Below, one piece after another: positions 12,043-25,100 of a stretch of 64,000 nt of DNA; the stretch's first letter is position 1, and each line of letters opens with the position of its first letter. Under the pieces are notes generated by a model that saw nothing but the letters and a program-made list of their open reading frames with translations, did not search any database and was not told the origin of the DNA. This DNA is from Cristatella mucedo (Eukaryota; Bryozoa; Phylactolaemata; Cristatellidae). Location of the stretch: contig WPIO01000005.1 of NCBI GenBank assembly GCA_009760855.2, positions 3,308,501-3,372,500 of the forward strand, read 5' to 3'. The position numbers and the translations under genes are program-made.

Positions 12043-12400
12043 ATTGTCTCTCGTGTTGCCGACTCGAGAGCACTTACTTTCCAGCCGTAGTGAGCTGTTA
12101 CTTACATGCTCCTTACTTCCTCGACCGTACTTAAGAATCAGCTGTGCTTCTCACCTTTTCTTTATTGTGTGTGATAAAGTATGTCGGTTACTGCTCACCG
12201 AAAGCTGGTCAGGCAGGATGCGTGCAAGAGAACTCCCAGTTTCTGCATCGCCGAACTACCCGGTGGCTTTGGGGAGCAGTAGGCAGAAACACAAGAGGCT
12301 ACAGAGGCCACAAAGGCTGGGATAGAATCAAGTAGCTGCTGCTTCAGCAGCTACTGCTCATTTCACTCCGAGCTTGCGTTGCCTGGTCGCCATCTTTCAG

Positions 12401-12536
12401 CACACTTGCACATCAACACGAGCAATGGAAGGATGTCAAGTCGGCCATTGTTGATACGGAGCCAGCAGCCGAGTACTGCACTGTATTGGCATGCCAGTTA
12501 GAGCACCAGAATGCAGTCGTGAGGGCACTCCAGTAA
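12401..12536 (+). CDS. Candidate terminal exon with stop, unrecognised plus-strand gene
   Basis: Acceptor CCATCTTTCAG ending at 12400. The frame starts with one base completing the previous codon, then TLAHQHEQWKDVKSAIVDTE and further residues ending NAVVRALQ, and TAA at 12534-12536. It is acidic to neutral and probably helical. Phase matches the exon at 10097-10175. A possible AATAAA polyadenylation signal occurs near 13066. Function unknown; no motif that I recognise. Confidence 0.45.
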
Positions 12537-15165
12537 TGAAGCCGATTTGGCAGTCTTTTCGGAGAAGGTGCCGTGCAAGCGTCGTTGCATATGACCGCCT
12601 CATCGCTAAGTCTTGACATGCATACGGAGGGAGATTCACACTTGCATGCGCTATTGTGGGGGTCACGGGATACTACGATTTTGAGTGAGCCAAACAACGC
12701 AGCCGTTTGGCCATGCAACGAAAGTGAGTCGGCGCACGTTCTCCTCGCAGCCCTCAGGAAGCGCTGCAACTTTTTGCTCAAACAAAACTGCTCGCATGCA
12801 GTCAGTACGGGCGTAAATCAAGTCTCGAACGCTCATTCGCAGACATGCAAAGTCTAAAGCACTGACGTCACGTGCCGTGCCACATCACGGTCGCCACCCA
12901 CGAACATCGTCATAGAGCACCCATCCTGCAGTGTACGGTTGCAGTGCAGGACTGTAGACGATGGACGGGAGGCGGCAGTCTGCATCCAAGTCGCAATTAC
13001 GTAGACGTAACATATTTAGCCAAGTTTCTGTGTTTGGGACGTGTTCTTAGGAAGACGAGTAAAAAAAATAAACTAGTCAACTTTCAAGTCCGATATTGTC
13101 AGATTTCAAACGAGAGAAATTATGCGGATCGTTCAAAGTCTGCGTTCGTCGATCCGAGCAGTGCCGTCCGCTCATCGGGTGGCACGGCGTGCGGCCGCCG
13201 AAGTTCGCTCATCGGTCGAATGCTCCAGTTGTGCCGTCTGTCTAGCACCATCGATACGCCAGTGACCAGCGCCTACACGAGAAAGCGATTCCTGCCTGCT
13301 CATCAGGCCTATGCAGCCGCATCGCAACAAACATGTGCAGCTGACGTGCTGACGTGGTGCGCTAGTGTTACCAACCCTCCTCGGTAGAGGCGACCCGTCG
13401 TTGCATCAGGGCTCATTGCTTGATATGGCAGTGCAGCACGGTCAGAGCGGCCAGTTTGGGTGACACACAGGCCGACATCACAAACAACACCTATCAGGGC
13501 ATGCACTTCTAATCACATAGCTGGTCCGCCACAAGAAGCGTGCGCAATGCTGCCTTGCTATGCTGAGATTAACTATAGGACAAGGAAAGGGTGGCACTAT
13601 TGTGGACTACGAGACGAATTACCAGCCCACGTTCTGTAATTTCCCGCCCCGTTCTTCCTCTGTAATTCTGCAAAATTTTCAAACTGTCGTGGAAAATTAA
13701 GCAATAGGAGAGCAAAATAGAAGATCCTGTCTTTTTGACCGCGACTGCATTTGAGCTTTTTTATTAACAAAATTGGAAGTAACATCAAGTATGAAGTCAA
13801 TATAGTTACATCAAGAAACCTTTAAAAATTGGCATGTCTAGAAAGTGTTGAATTTCGGGTTAGTACTTCCGGTAGCCAACACACAACACCAACATATAAA
13901 CTAAAACCCTGTTTGCACTGAGAACTACCTATATAAGTCATATTCCACATATGAGTGTGCATAGCTATAGCAATAGCTGATCCAGATTAGTCTCCCCTCG
14001 CCAGTTTTTCTAAGGTGTCTAATAACGAGTTCGACCAGAGACAGAGCCAGTGTGACAGGGGGAATCCCCCCCCCCCAGCAGGGCAGTGCCGTGGGCTGCT
14101 CACTACTCCTACGTCCCTTCCCGACAGTCAACAACGACGAAATTGTGTCTTGATTCCATTCGATGAGCAACTGCAGAGTTTGCGTCCAATTAAAACAGTG
14201 GTTTTTAGCTCTAACTGTTCATTAATTGCAGGTGTAGCCCCGCCTACATGAAAATCTTGGGGGTCTTGCTCCCTACATAAAAAAATTTGAAGTTCTGGCC
14301 CCCTAGCTAAAAATCCTGATTCTGCGACTGGGTTCAACTATTGTTAACATTTTTCTTACGCGAACGTTCAAGAATACCAGTGCAATGCTGTTTTGGCTTC
14401 ATAATGATACATTCCCGTTAGCATGTCTGATGAGCCATTTTTAAATTTTGCTTGCCACTATTTGTAAGAAACATCTATTCAAAGGGTGCTACATGAGAGA
14501 ACGCCAAGTGCCCCTGAGTGTGTACCTTCGCAGGTGAGTGTACATGTGTAACACGTATGGGTAATATACGCTCCACGTTCTCACCCAGTGACTAATTGAT
14601 CTTAGTAGCACTGGATTTCAGCACCCAGAATTTCATAAACTCCATGTCAGTGGCAATACAAGCGATACACGAGATGGAGCAATTTCCTTATACGTTAATT
14701 TTAGCTCACTATTCGTTTTTTAAATATGGTTCTGTGTTCTTGGGTGCTCACAAAAATGCAGGAAGTTTAACCAATATGTTGCACAGCCAGGCCAGATGCA
14801 ATGAAGTTTGCTGAGCAAGACGGACCGAATGCACATAACAGTATATGTGAAGCGGCAAATATTTGGTGCTTGTGATCATGCAAGCATACTTACCTATATA
14901 CTGTATATACACACTCTGCCGATGACGAATCAAGATTAATAATTATCTATGTGCCTCATATAGATGGGACATCGTGCAGCAATCAGCACTTGCATTCCAC
15001 TTGCACCTGCTTCTGCTGATTGAAGCCTCATAGCTAATCTTAAGGCAGCTGAGGATCATGGTTTAACTCCAAAACCGACGAGACATTCTTCTCTTTCCTG
15101 CCATAACTTGTAGCTCATGTGGCTACAGAAATGCTATGTAAATCAAGCAGCAGGTTCAATGGCAT
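12537..15165. other. GC-richer stretch, no supported gene
   Basis: An open frame of 171 codons at 12872-13387 (plus) and one of 122 codons at 12413-12781 (minus) exist, but neither has conserved-looking blocks. GC-rich DNA produces such frames by chance. A C homopolymer of about 13 lies at 14066-14078. No repeat family was recognised. Confidence 0.35.
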
Positions 15166-15169
15166 AAGT

Positions 15170-15697
15170 TTCATTGGGCTATGCTGCCACCCTATGGAGG
15201 TCCCCACTTTTATACACAGCAAGTTCCCACCATCCGATATGGTCTTGGGGGTCGTAAGCAATGAGGACAATTTCATGCCTGCCCACGTCTTCTACAAGGT
15301 CGTATGGCCGATGTGTCGCCTACATCGAGATGCTTAGCACGATTGGTAAGCCCTTTATTAAGGGAATGGCTGGGGGGAGACCATAAAATTTCCAGAATGA
15401 TCTGCTCCCTCTCACACAGACTGCGCGACCTTGGAGTGGCTAGCCAAAATTACTCCTGATCATAGTACCACTAACATTTGGCCTCCTAGCTCACCTGGAT
15501 AAAAAGACCCGGATTACTAAGTCTGAAGCATAGTTAAGAGGGAGACCAACAAGCATGCCTACAATGCCTGGGATTCGTTAAAGGCTACCACCAGGGACAC
15601 TGTGGCCAACATTAATAAGGATCACATGATTCGAGCATGTCGTTTCAGAAGCCACATTGAGGCCTGCATCAAGGCTGATTGCGATTTTATTGAATAA
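15170..15697 (+). pseudogene. mariner-type transposase relic
   Basis: Tc1/mariner transposases cut and paste DNA at TA sites. Decayed but ordered motifs are visible. These are KFPPSDMVLGVVSNED (about 15211), GGRPYKFQNDSAPSHT after frame correction (about 15377-15418), LEWLAKI, TTNIWPPSSPG at the usual NLWPPSSPDLNP site, VKRETNKHAYN, and INKDHMIRAC. The C-terminus IEACIKADCDFIE ends in TAA at 15695-15697. Stops and frameshifts interrupt it, and the last catalytic Asp of the SPDLNP block is damaged. The 5' part is not recognisable. Confidence 0.85.
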
Positions 15698-15780
15698 CCA
15701 TTGCTATATGTATGTATGAACATGGGAACCAAATTCTATGAATTAATATATTTTTTCTACTGAATATTAGTTTCTATTAA
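15698..15780. repeat. 83-bp direct repeat, copy 1
   Basis: Begins right after the mariner stop codon (TTGCTATATGTATGTATGAA...). Nearly identical to 15919-16001. Confidence 0.9.
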
Positions 15781-15918
15781 TGGTCAAAGACTACATGGCA
15801 GTGTGTGGTGCTGTGGTATTCGAGGTAATCCCGTTTTCACAAATCGGTCATGCTTAAGCACAGAGGCCATTGGTGCTAGACTTAGAACATCAGGTTATTG
15901 GGAATTAGATGGAACTAA

Positions 15919-16001
15919 CCGTTGCTATATGTATGTATGAACATGGGAACCAAATACTATGAATTTATATATTTTTTCTACTGAATATTAGTTTTTATTA
16001 A
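15919..16001. repeat. 83-bp direct repeat, copy 2
   Basis: Only a handful of mismatches with 15698-15780, and separated from it by 138 bp of unrelated sequence. It may be the 3' UTR end of a second mariner copy or a local duplication. Confidence 0.9.
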
Positions 16002-16037
16002 AGTCAAGCTTAGTTCTAAAATAGCTGACTATTCCCT

Positions 16038-16118
16038 CTATAAGAAACAATCACCTGCTGTTTTACCTTTTAAGGCTCTTAAGCCTGACAGATTACAAAA
16101 CATCCGCCTTAGAAGAGC
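16038..16118 (-). CDS. SLC18B1: Tentative SLC18B1 terminal exon
   Basis: Acceptor TTTCTGTGCATTCAG, then 26 codons in the required phase (ALLRRMFCNLSGLRALK...) and TAG at 16040-16038. It completes helix 12 with ALL and gives the usual basic RR after it. It is shorter than the human tail and unsupported by conserved residues, so another exon further left is possible. An AATAAA lies downstream near 15998-15993 on the minus strand. Confidence 0.35.
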   Translation of the reverse strand, partial: ALLRRMFCNLSGLRALKGKTAGDCFL

Positions 16119-19100
16119 CTGAATGCACAGAAACCTCATATGGTCCGTATATATGAGGTTACAATAATACAGTCTGAGACTAACTCTCACGTACCTAAGT
16201 TCTACTACATTGGAAGTGACATGAGTTGCTATGGTCGAAGGAGAGCGATAGTGCTACCAACAAGCTACTGCAACCAGCAAAAGACTTTTCTGGTAACTTA
16301 CCATTAAGAGTACGACGCCTGCACTGATTGTAACCAACCAACCAAAGCCTAAGACATCGTCCACGTAACCTGCTGATGATGGTCCAACAAATGCTCCCAA
16401 TGCCGAACCACTGTTGAATAGCCCAGCCACCATGCCGTGAGTGTCAAGGCCATCTTGGTATCCACTTTTGCTGCAGAAAAAATAAAGCATGGACGAATAA
16501 AAAAATAGCAGATCAGCAGCCCACAGGCCAAATCATAGCACCAAGCTTAATGTAATAATGGTGTACAACCATACCTCTAGCTCAATCAAACCCCGTGACA
16601 GTAGCCAAAATGTATCCGACCCTCGGCCAAGCTGGTGGGAAAAGTGAAGAGAGCTCTTGAGCAATTCTCGAGCATTCACATGTTAATGCACAATCATGAC
16701 AATGAACATAATGTAAGACACGTCGGTATTCATCACTAAACCAAAAATATCTTGAGCACCTCACGAAAGTCAAAAAGTGCTAAATACAAAAGCATACGCC
16801 TGGGATCATGTGTAATCAGTACACAAAAATTACATACTAAGACCAAGCAGGGCAGCTGCTTTAATCAGTTGCAGGCAACATATGCTGCTGAATACAAGTA
16901 ACCAAGTTGTAGGCCTTGCAATCGCTGGTAGACAACAAACACTATTAACGAGTGATGCTGCACTGTGTCCTTTTTTCAGCAACCGGCTCATCGAAATACT
17001 TCTGGAACGTATACCTTCTAATGATGAACAGCTGCTATCGTTTCAGCTGAGGCACGATGGCATGACACATTATTTGAGCTTCTCCTCAATAGACATTCGG
17101 CATGACCTAATAACGAGCTTATTGCCACTGGCCTTTTGATTGAGGATGGTTTAGAGGAAAGCTGCAAAGGGCGAAAAGGAGGGTAGGGTCACTACTACTC
17201 TTTGTCGTGAGTTCCAAGGGTCTCCCGTAGCACTGCAATCGCTTCACACGAATCTTTCTTTCCTGATGTGGTCTTCAAAGTCATGTCCAGAAATATAATG
17301 CTATACAGGGATGATCCAAAGTATAAGTACAAGGTTGAAAAAAAAGTTCGTGCACCGTGATTTTAAGAATAATTTAACGAAATATTTTGACTTAATAATG
17401 GTGTAATGAAAATGAGGTACACGAGCGTTTTCCTCAACCTTATAGTCAAGGTCTCGGGTCTTGGAGTACCCTGAGACCCCGGGTTCTATTCCTACTGGTG
17501 TCACAGATACACTGCAGATCACTTGGCATTATTTAGGAATCCAGTAGCACACGGTCAGGTTTGGTAAGTGAACAAAATGGCATACTGCCGAAGTGTGCAG
17601 ACACTGCATTACAGTACATTTGGCACACCCTAGCCGAGAACAGAAATAGAAAATTAATACCATAACTATGTATCCACTGCAAAACCAATATCACCCAGCT
17701 ACACGTACATGTGTAGCTTCTGATTTCCATGTGACGATCCTTGCAGCAATGATCCACTACCAGAGAAAAAAATCAAAATATTGTAATTAATTCATTTGTA
17801 TAGCATCATAAGAGAACTACAGGAACTTCACATACAGGAATAATAGTTCGAATTGCAACTTTTCTATCATTGACTAACGAAGTGATGCATATAAAAATAA
17901 AAATAAAACATTCGATTCCCATGAAAGACTAGGTTAATTACGCTTAATAATAATTAAATTTCTCAATGGGCTTTCAACAGCCTGTGAATCCGTTACTAAT
18001 CTGTCTCTATGTCTGAGAACGGCACAGACCTGCAACAACAGTGAATAAAGAGAAGCCTGAGAAGTGTCACCAGAATACGAATAAAGTCAGCATGGGTAGA
18101 AAACACCACCCATTAGCACATACATTGCTGAACTCAATATCAGCTGGAACGTCGGCAGCCAGACACCTGCCATGCCGAAACCAAGGAATGCCAAACTGAG
18201 TATCGTCAGCCACAAAGTCCTGCAACGACAGTGTAGTTGCGCGGTTATATCAAACATAAATGGCAAAACAATATGATCGGAAAGAACTACACTGTCCATG
18301 GTTATGTAAATGCATTCCAAGTTATGTGACCCACGAGCATAAATATTACCGTTGCCAAGGTTAAACTCCACATATGGCAATGAATATCTGCTTGTTTTTA
18401 CACAAATTCACAAGAAATAATAATACAAGGCTACTACGATTGACAACTTTTTATATGCACTTAATTGCTAAAAAGATTTCAAACCGCAACCGATGACCAG
18501 CAGTGTAACGTTTACACAGCAGCAGCTAAGTGAAAAACACTGAAGTACGAGCGCAATAGCAGATGTAAGTATCCACCAACTAGAGTGTAATGCGGGCACA
18601 CACTCGAGCACAAACATCGGCCAATTACGACATCAAAGCGATTCAAAACATGGACAATCCATAATCATATCAAGAAATATATGCATTTTGCCGGAAAAAA
18701 ACCTTAACCTTAACTCTAGGCGGCCAATCCTAAGGGGAGGCCAGAGGCGCCTGCTGGAAGACAAGCGGAATAGCCTTCCTCCATCAGCCCAAGAGCATTT
18801 GAGCCCCAAAATCTTTTATCTACTTTACTCTAGTACTAGATCAGCCCAGCCGTACTCTGCTTATGAACTGTGCCCATAAGTTCTTCATCCCAAATGTGCA
18901 GACAGGTGCAGCCACGAGTCGGCTTGATGCTATGATGCCACTAAACTTAATAGGGCCCCAGCTAGCATCGGCGTTGGTCCATTAATCCGAGCCCTACCAT
19001 GAAGCAGGTAACTGCAATGATAATACCATGCATGCATTTCATTGCTCTCATCATGGTATACGAACACCTTGCTCTCTGCTTTTGGGCTATATCATAGCAC

Positions 19101-22100
19101 CCAATGGCCTTAGTGGGTAGGTGTGCGCATGTGTGAGCGAGCACCTGCCACCCAGATATGCAACCGCACACTTTAACACATAGCTGGGAGGCCTTGGAAA
19201 CATAAGTGCTTGCTAATGCTCAAACATGATAATGTAGCCACCACACGTAGGCTCTAGTTCGGAAAAACCTAAGCAGCCCAAGAAATCTGTAATAAGTGGC
19301 TATTCTGCTGTAAAATAACCGAAGCTTTTAGGGTCGCAGGCTGCCTTGCAGAAGCACGATTTATAATGCCGGCATGAGTCTGGTTTCAGTAAGCAGAAGA
19401 AGCTTTCGTGCTGCCTCATCATTCGGTTTAAGCCCAGTGGGATAGATGCTCGTATTTCAAGACCCAGATCGTGTGTTCGAGCCTTGCAGCAGCCCAATTA
19501 TTGCTTTCTGCAGGAGGCTTGAAAACTCTTCGGCCACTATATGTACGAGGCTTTTGAATCAGCCGGATCTTTGCTTTTGACCACTTTGCCATGCCGTTGC
19601 TTCTCGAAATAACAACTGGGCAAACTACAATCAGCTAGGCCTTCAGCACTTGTGGTCCAGCTCACAAGTACAATCTTTGTTCATGATTATAGGCCGATAA
19701 ACACCAACCAGCTCGAATCGACATGGCATAACAGTCGGGCGGCTGGGTGGTTGGACGAACCATGTGTGTATTTCAGACTTTTCCAGTAGGGCAGCCTGCC
19801 ACTAGAGCTGGATTAGGACAACTTCCACGTCAGACAGAACCAAAAACTCGGCCTCTCCGGTATCTCCCAAGAGGCTCTTTGCAGAATAGGACTCGATAAA
19901 TCAAAACATTATTATACATATAAATGCCGATGCAGCACGGTGGGCATCTATCAAAGTAACGTCAGCCAAAAATCGCTTGCATATGAGGCAGCCCCCATTG
20001 TCTAGTAACACGGAATAGCAATCAGCCCTTCCTTGCTCTATTGCCAACGTAGCAGAGCACAGCAAGCACGTGCATGCATACTTACTTGGGCAGCATATTG
20101 AGCAGCGGGCTCGGCCCAAGGCAAAGCATACCCACAGCAAACGTAAGGCAGCCTCCGATCAGAACGACCTTAGTGTAGCCCTACAAGGTCAGCAGAACTG
20201 CTTACCATTTCTACACGACCATCATCTTAAACATGCATAATCTTAAGCATCTTAAGCATGCAACTCGTGGCGCGGGGCGAAAGCATCCGACTACTCCGCC
20301 TAGAAGGTAAATGCGAATACGGTTCAGCTTAACCGAAGCTTAATCAAACTAAGCTGATGAAAGCGGCTTTACAAAAATCCATGAGGGTGAGCTTACAAGT
20401 CGTAAATTTCGAAGGTAGCTGCCATGCGATATGTATTAATATATTTCCGAAAGTTTTTTGTCCAGCACAAAGCCCCGGGGACGAAACATCGCATTGTCGT
20501 TAAGTAGGGTGGCAGAAATCAAAAAAGAGCTGCGGGAAAGCTGGTACCCGAAATCAGCAGGAGAAGATAAAAGATCATTGATATATAAAATAGTGGAAAT
20601 TCGTTCAAAGGTCTAGTAGGGCTGCAGAGCAGATGCTTCTGTCGCATATACTACTTCAAGGAGAGAAAGGCACAACTAATGTTTAGTCCTGAGAAGACCC
20701 GAAAAAAACGAAAGAGAGCTGTATGCTTGTAGCATTCTGCCACGTATGATAACAATAATTCAAGCCGATTCAGCAGCCTCATTTATATAGCAGCAGAAGA
20801 GCCTTAATGGCTATTATCGCCGCTTGCAGCGGGCAATAAAGGATCGCCCACTGCAGGACTCTCGAGTCCACGACCTGGGTCGAAATGAGCGAGCTTTCTG
20901 CCCCTGGTCTAAGACCTAGGGGTGGGATGAGCCAACATCTAGGTCTTGCCTTGTAGGTCATGTGAGAACCTTGAGATTGCATCAGCAGGTCACTAGGGAG
21001 GCCGAAGCTCCTTTGGTAAAGGTAAAAATTCGGATGAATGACTTGGATTTAAGCACTAAATAAGGTGGCCATGTGTAGCACTAACTGCAAGAGGCCTGTT
21101 GGTATTCTGCAGCAGCCACACTTTAAGTGAGTCGACGAAGTCCATCCAAGGGCACCACTCAAATATCAGGAATTTTCTTATGTCTGAGTTGTCAGAGGAA
21201 AATTTGGAAACAGGAGAATGCTACTTGCAATGCCTGCTTCACCACACTAGTTAACAATCCATACGTGCTTAAGATACGATAGACAGTAGCAGAGCCCGGA
21301 TCATCATCTAGGGGGTAAGACCTGCAAAACATTTCAAGTAGGGGCAAGACCCACAAAATTTGTATGCAGGCTGGACTAGACCTGCAAAAATTGAAAAATT
21401 ATAGCATAAAATCTTAGTGTTTGTTCGACACAAACTCGCCGGTTTAGGCACATTGCCAGAATGGGTGTTGTGTGAGCCTGCTTCTTCTCGGCCGCTAGTT
21501 TATGCCCCACTGCAGGCGGGTGGTTGAACCAAGCAGCCTTTGACGTCAGCATGTGGCCCACCACAGATGCACTCACGTATCTGTGGTGAGTCAGCCTTAG
21601 CTCGTATATGTACCCTCCCTGGGGAATAAAGAAGGAGAGTCTCGTTCACGGCTTACGTTCGCCCGCTCGTGTCTTCGTGTCACCGTGAGACTCCACTAGC
21701 GCTGCTGCCGCCGGAGACACAGTAACGTAACATGGGGTATGGACATTTCCTCCCTGGACGTCCCCCCCCCTGACATTCCCCCCCCCGACATTTCCCCCTG
21801 GGGTAGGACATTCCCCCGGTATATGGTTTAGGTTCTAGGGTTTAGTGTTTAGGGTTAAGGGCTTTTAGGGTTTAGGGTTTAGTGTTTAGAGTTTAGTGTT
21901 TAGAGTTTAAAAGTTTTGGGTGGGCTGTGCCTCTGCCGCCTAAATCCACCCTTGTATTCCGCGCTTTAATTGGTGCATATTATGGCATAAATAAATCTCT
22001 TGATGTTGATTTATACTCAGAAGACCTCTGAGGCTTATAGCTCATTTGTGGTCGTGGGCTCGAGCCCCGAGGCATATGCTACTGCTAACCATTTGATCAT

Positions 22101-25100
22101 GCTTCCTTTGCAGCAAATGTAAAGTGCCTAGAAAGAGATTGAGTTCTCTGAGGGCTCTGTAACAAATGCAATATTAGTGTTGAGGAAAAGTTCGTGTGCC
22201 GTGATTTTAATAATATTTTAATAAATAATAATTGAATTAATTTAATAATGATTTAATAAATATTATTATATTAGAGAGAGACGGAGATAGACAGAGAGAC
22301 TGAAGCTTGGTTTAGACGTCGAGTCTTGCTTCCTACCTGCTTCCTGCCTACTCGAGTCTTCGGTGCATACGTCACCAATATGGCGGATTGGTCTAAGACT
22401 TAAGGGAGATTTGGAGAAGGCTCGGCAGCCAAACCCGGTTCTACTTTTTTCAGTCAAGACTTAGCAAGTGACTAATCATAGATGCCGTTCAGGTCATGCT
22501 TACTGCATTACTTTGAAAGCAATGGTGGACAACTTGACCAGCAAAATAATCCTGCGTTCCAGGCAAGCCCCTACTTATGGGCCAATCTGAGCTAAAAGTT
22601 CAAGAATATAATTTTTGGGTGACGAGCAATAATTACTTTAGCAAAGCATGGCCGTAGAGAAAGGCTGTAGCAATCCCATGAATGCTCAGTAGGCAGAGCG
22701 AGTAGGAAGCAAGACTTAGAGCAAGACTGCCGCCTAAACCTCCCATAAATCGGGAGACCGAAGTAAGACTTGAGCAGGTAGGAAGCAAGACTCGCCGCCT
22801 AAACCAGGCTTTAGAGGAACCGAGAGAACATGTACATGCAAAAAGCATGGTTATTCTGGGATATAGCAGCTGATTTGCTTATGGAACAACAATCCACCAA
22901 CAAAACTGACCTTCGCAAACTGAAGCAATGTCAAAGCAGCGTCTGACACTAAAGCAGAAGGAGGCACATAGTGACCGTGCGAGATGCTCGGTTAGGATGC
23001 ATGATGACAGCTTACACTGCCAACCACCATGAAACAGCGACACGAGGCCACGTGCCACCACAACATCCGCGAGCCATAGCTGAGGCTTGTTAGTAAATAA
23101 GTAGGCCTGGGGCAAAGTGCTCCAGAGCAGGCTGTTGCACATCAAATCGGGTTGCTGACCTTGTCACAGATACGGCCGACAAACGGAGCACCGATGGCGT
23201 AGGCTCCCGGCACCACAAGGTAGAGTGCACCAATTGTCGTTGAACTCAGAGAGCGGTCGACCTAGAATGGTGACACGAAACTGTGACAGAGAGTGACAGA
23301 ACAGAAAGTAGCATACCGCCCAAAGAGAGTGGGTGGCAGAAGCATCTACAAACAGCATGCCGGCTGGCGTGCACTCCTCGGCAAGTGACCGGTGCTCAGC
23401 CTTAAGGATTTAACAAGGCAAGGAAGTAACTTCTGATACGACGAACTCCCTCTTATCTCAAGAACTTTAAGTCGTGGCTTTCCGAGCGAGTAGCTCAACA
23501 GTGAACGCAAGCGTCAGCATTTAGGTCCTAGCAGCCGGAGGAGACCCTGCTGCGAATACAGCACGACCTCGACACTGGGGGTCTGTGACACAGGCAAGCA
23601 TACCATACGCAGGAGGTAGGAACCGTCGTCTTGCCGACAACATTATTGCCAGAGAAACCCACTAGCTACAGATCTTTTTGCTACAGCAGACCGACGAAAT
23701 GACTACTTTCTCCTCCAATATCGATCGAGGCGAAGAGCCACTCCCTAACCCTCTCTTGAAATTCAAACCTCGGCCATTTGCAAATCATTGTTAGTAACAC
23801 AGTTGCTACGGATTTCCAATTGCAAAAAAAAATCGCTTAGGTAAGCTGTTGCATCAGCCACTCCATCACAGAGCAGTTAGTCCATGCCCTAGTGGCTTGC
23901 AGACTCAGTGACTGTCGTGGCCTTGCTCATAGGCATTATGCAGCAACGGCAGGCTCGTGACAAATTTGGAGCACATTTCAAGTTGCTATCTGAACCCGAG
24001 ATGTGCAGAAGCATTGTATGCATACGACTGTGTCTGCTGACCAGCAAAAATCCTACCACCAACAGGTCTGGAATCTGCAACTTCAGGATCGAGATGTTTC
24101 GACCATATTTGTTGGTCCAGAATACAGTCCTCGTGCAGACTCGACTACTTAAGCTCTCTTCATGGCATATGCATCCTGAACGTAAGCCATCTCCTGCTGT
24201 GCACCCAATGTCGAGCATGGGGCCACCAGAAGGGCCCTTGTGATTGCATGCTTCATCATCACTCATTTGCGAAGATCTGTTTTCAAAAATGCTCACTCCA
24301 AGTCCCTTGTAGCATTGATTTCAATATGGAAGTAAAGCTCGGTAGTTTTCAAAGAATCCAAATCAAAGAGCTATCAGAAGTATCCTTTCCCATTTACAAC
24401 TGTAGCACCACCCATTATGAGATCCACATTAGAAAACTATGCCTTTTACAGAATTAAATCCAAAATGCTCAAGAGATACAATTCCTGCCCAAAAAGATCT
24501 GGTACATTGGCAACCGTAAGAAGTACAACTCTACTGCTAATAACATGATGTAATAGCACGACAGTGGTACGAAAGGCGGGTGGAGTTACAGAAAGCAGAA
24601 AACAGCAAAGCCATGAATAAAGCCACAGAAGCACGTATGGTTGACGATTGCTGTCATTTCCACAATGGAAGCTACACAAGTGCAAGCAGAAAACATCTGC
24701 AGAGCTACATGTAGACTTCCAATCTCTTGCACGTAACCACTCCGGGCATCATGAAACAATAGAAAACATGAGAAAATATGGAAAGCGATAAATCCACGAC
24801 TGAAAAACTATAAACATTTAAAACTGACCTCGCGAGCAAACTTGCAGTGACCTCCTCGATTGGCAGAGCATCAGCTGAGAGAAAGACAACCACTTGACAC
24901 TTCGAGCGGCCACAGCTCGCGGAGGGCAGAAGAGAACAAAACTAGCGGGTTATAGCAGCACAGGCAGAAGCGTGGCGTGGCAGCAGCTGCGTGAATAGGG
25001 TCCCATGTGTATGCACTAAGCCAATGGTTGTGATAGAGAAATTTGCATTCAGGTAAGCGAAGGCATATTGCCAACAACACAGGCTTCGCATGCACTGCAA

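Noticed and set aside
12872-13387. 171-codon plus-strand ORF
   Set aside because: GC-rich, no conserved-looking block, no splice or promoter context; other frames here are equally open.
21822-21915. True telomere end
   Set aside because: Degenerate, under 100 bp, and flanked on both sides by exons of the same gene.
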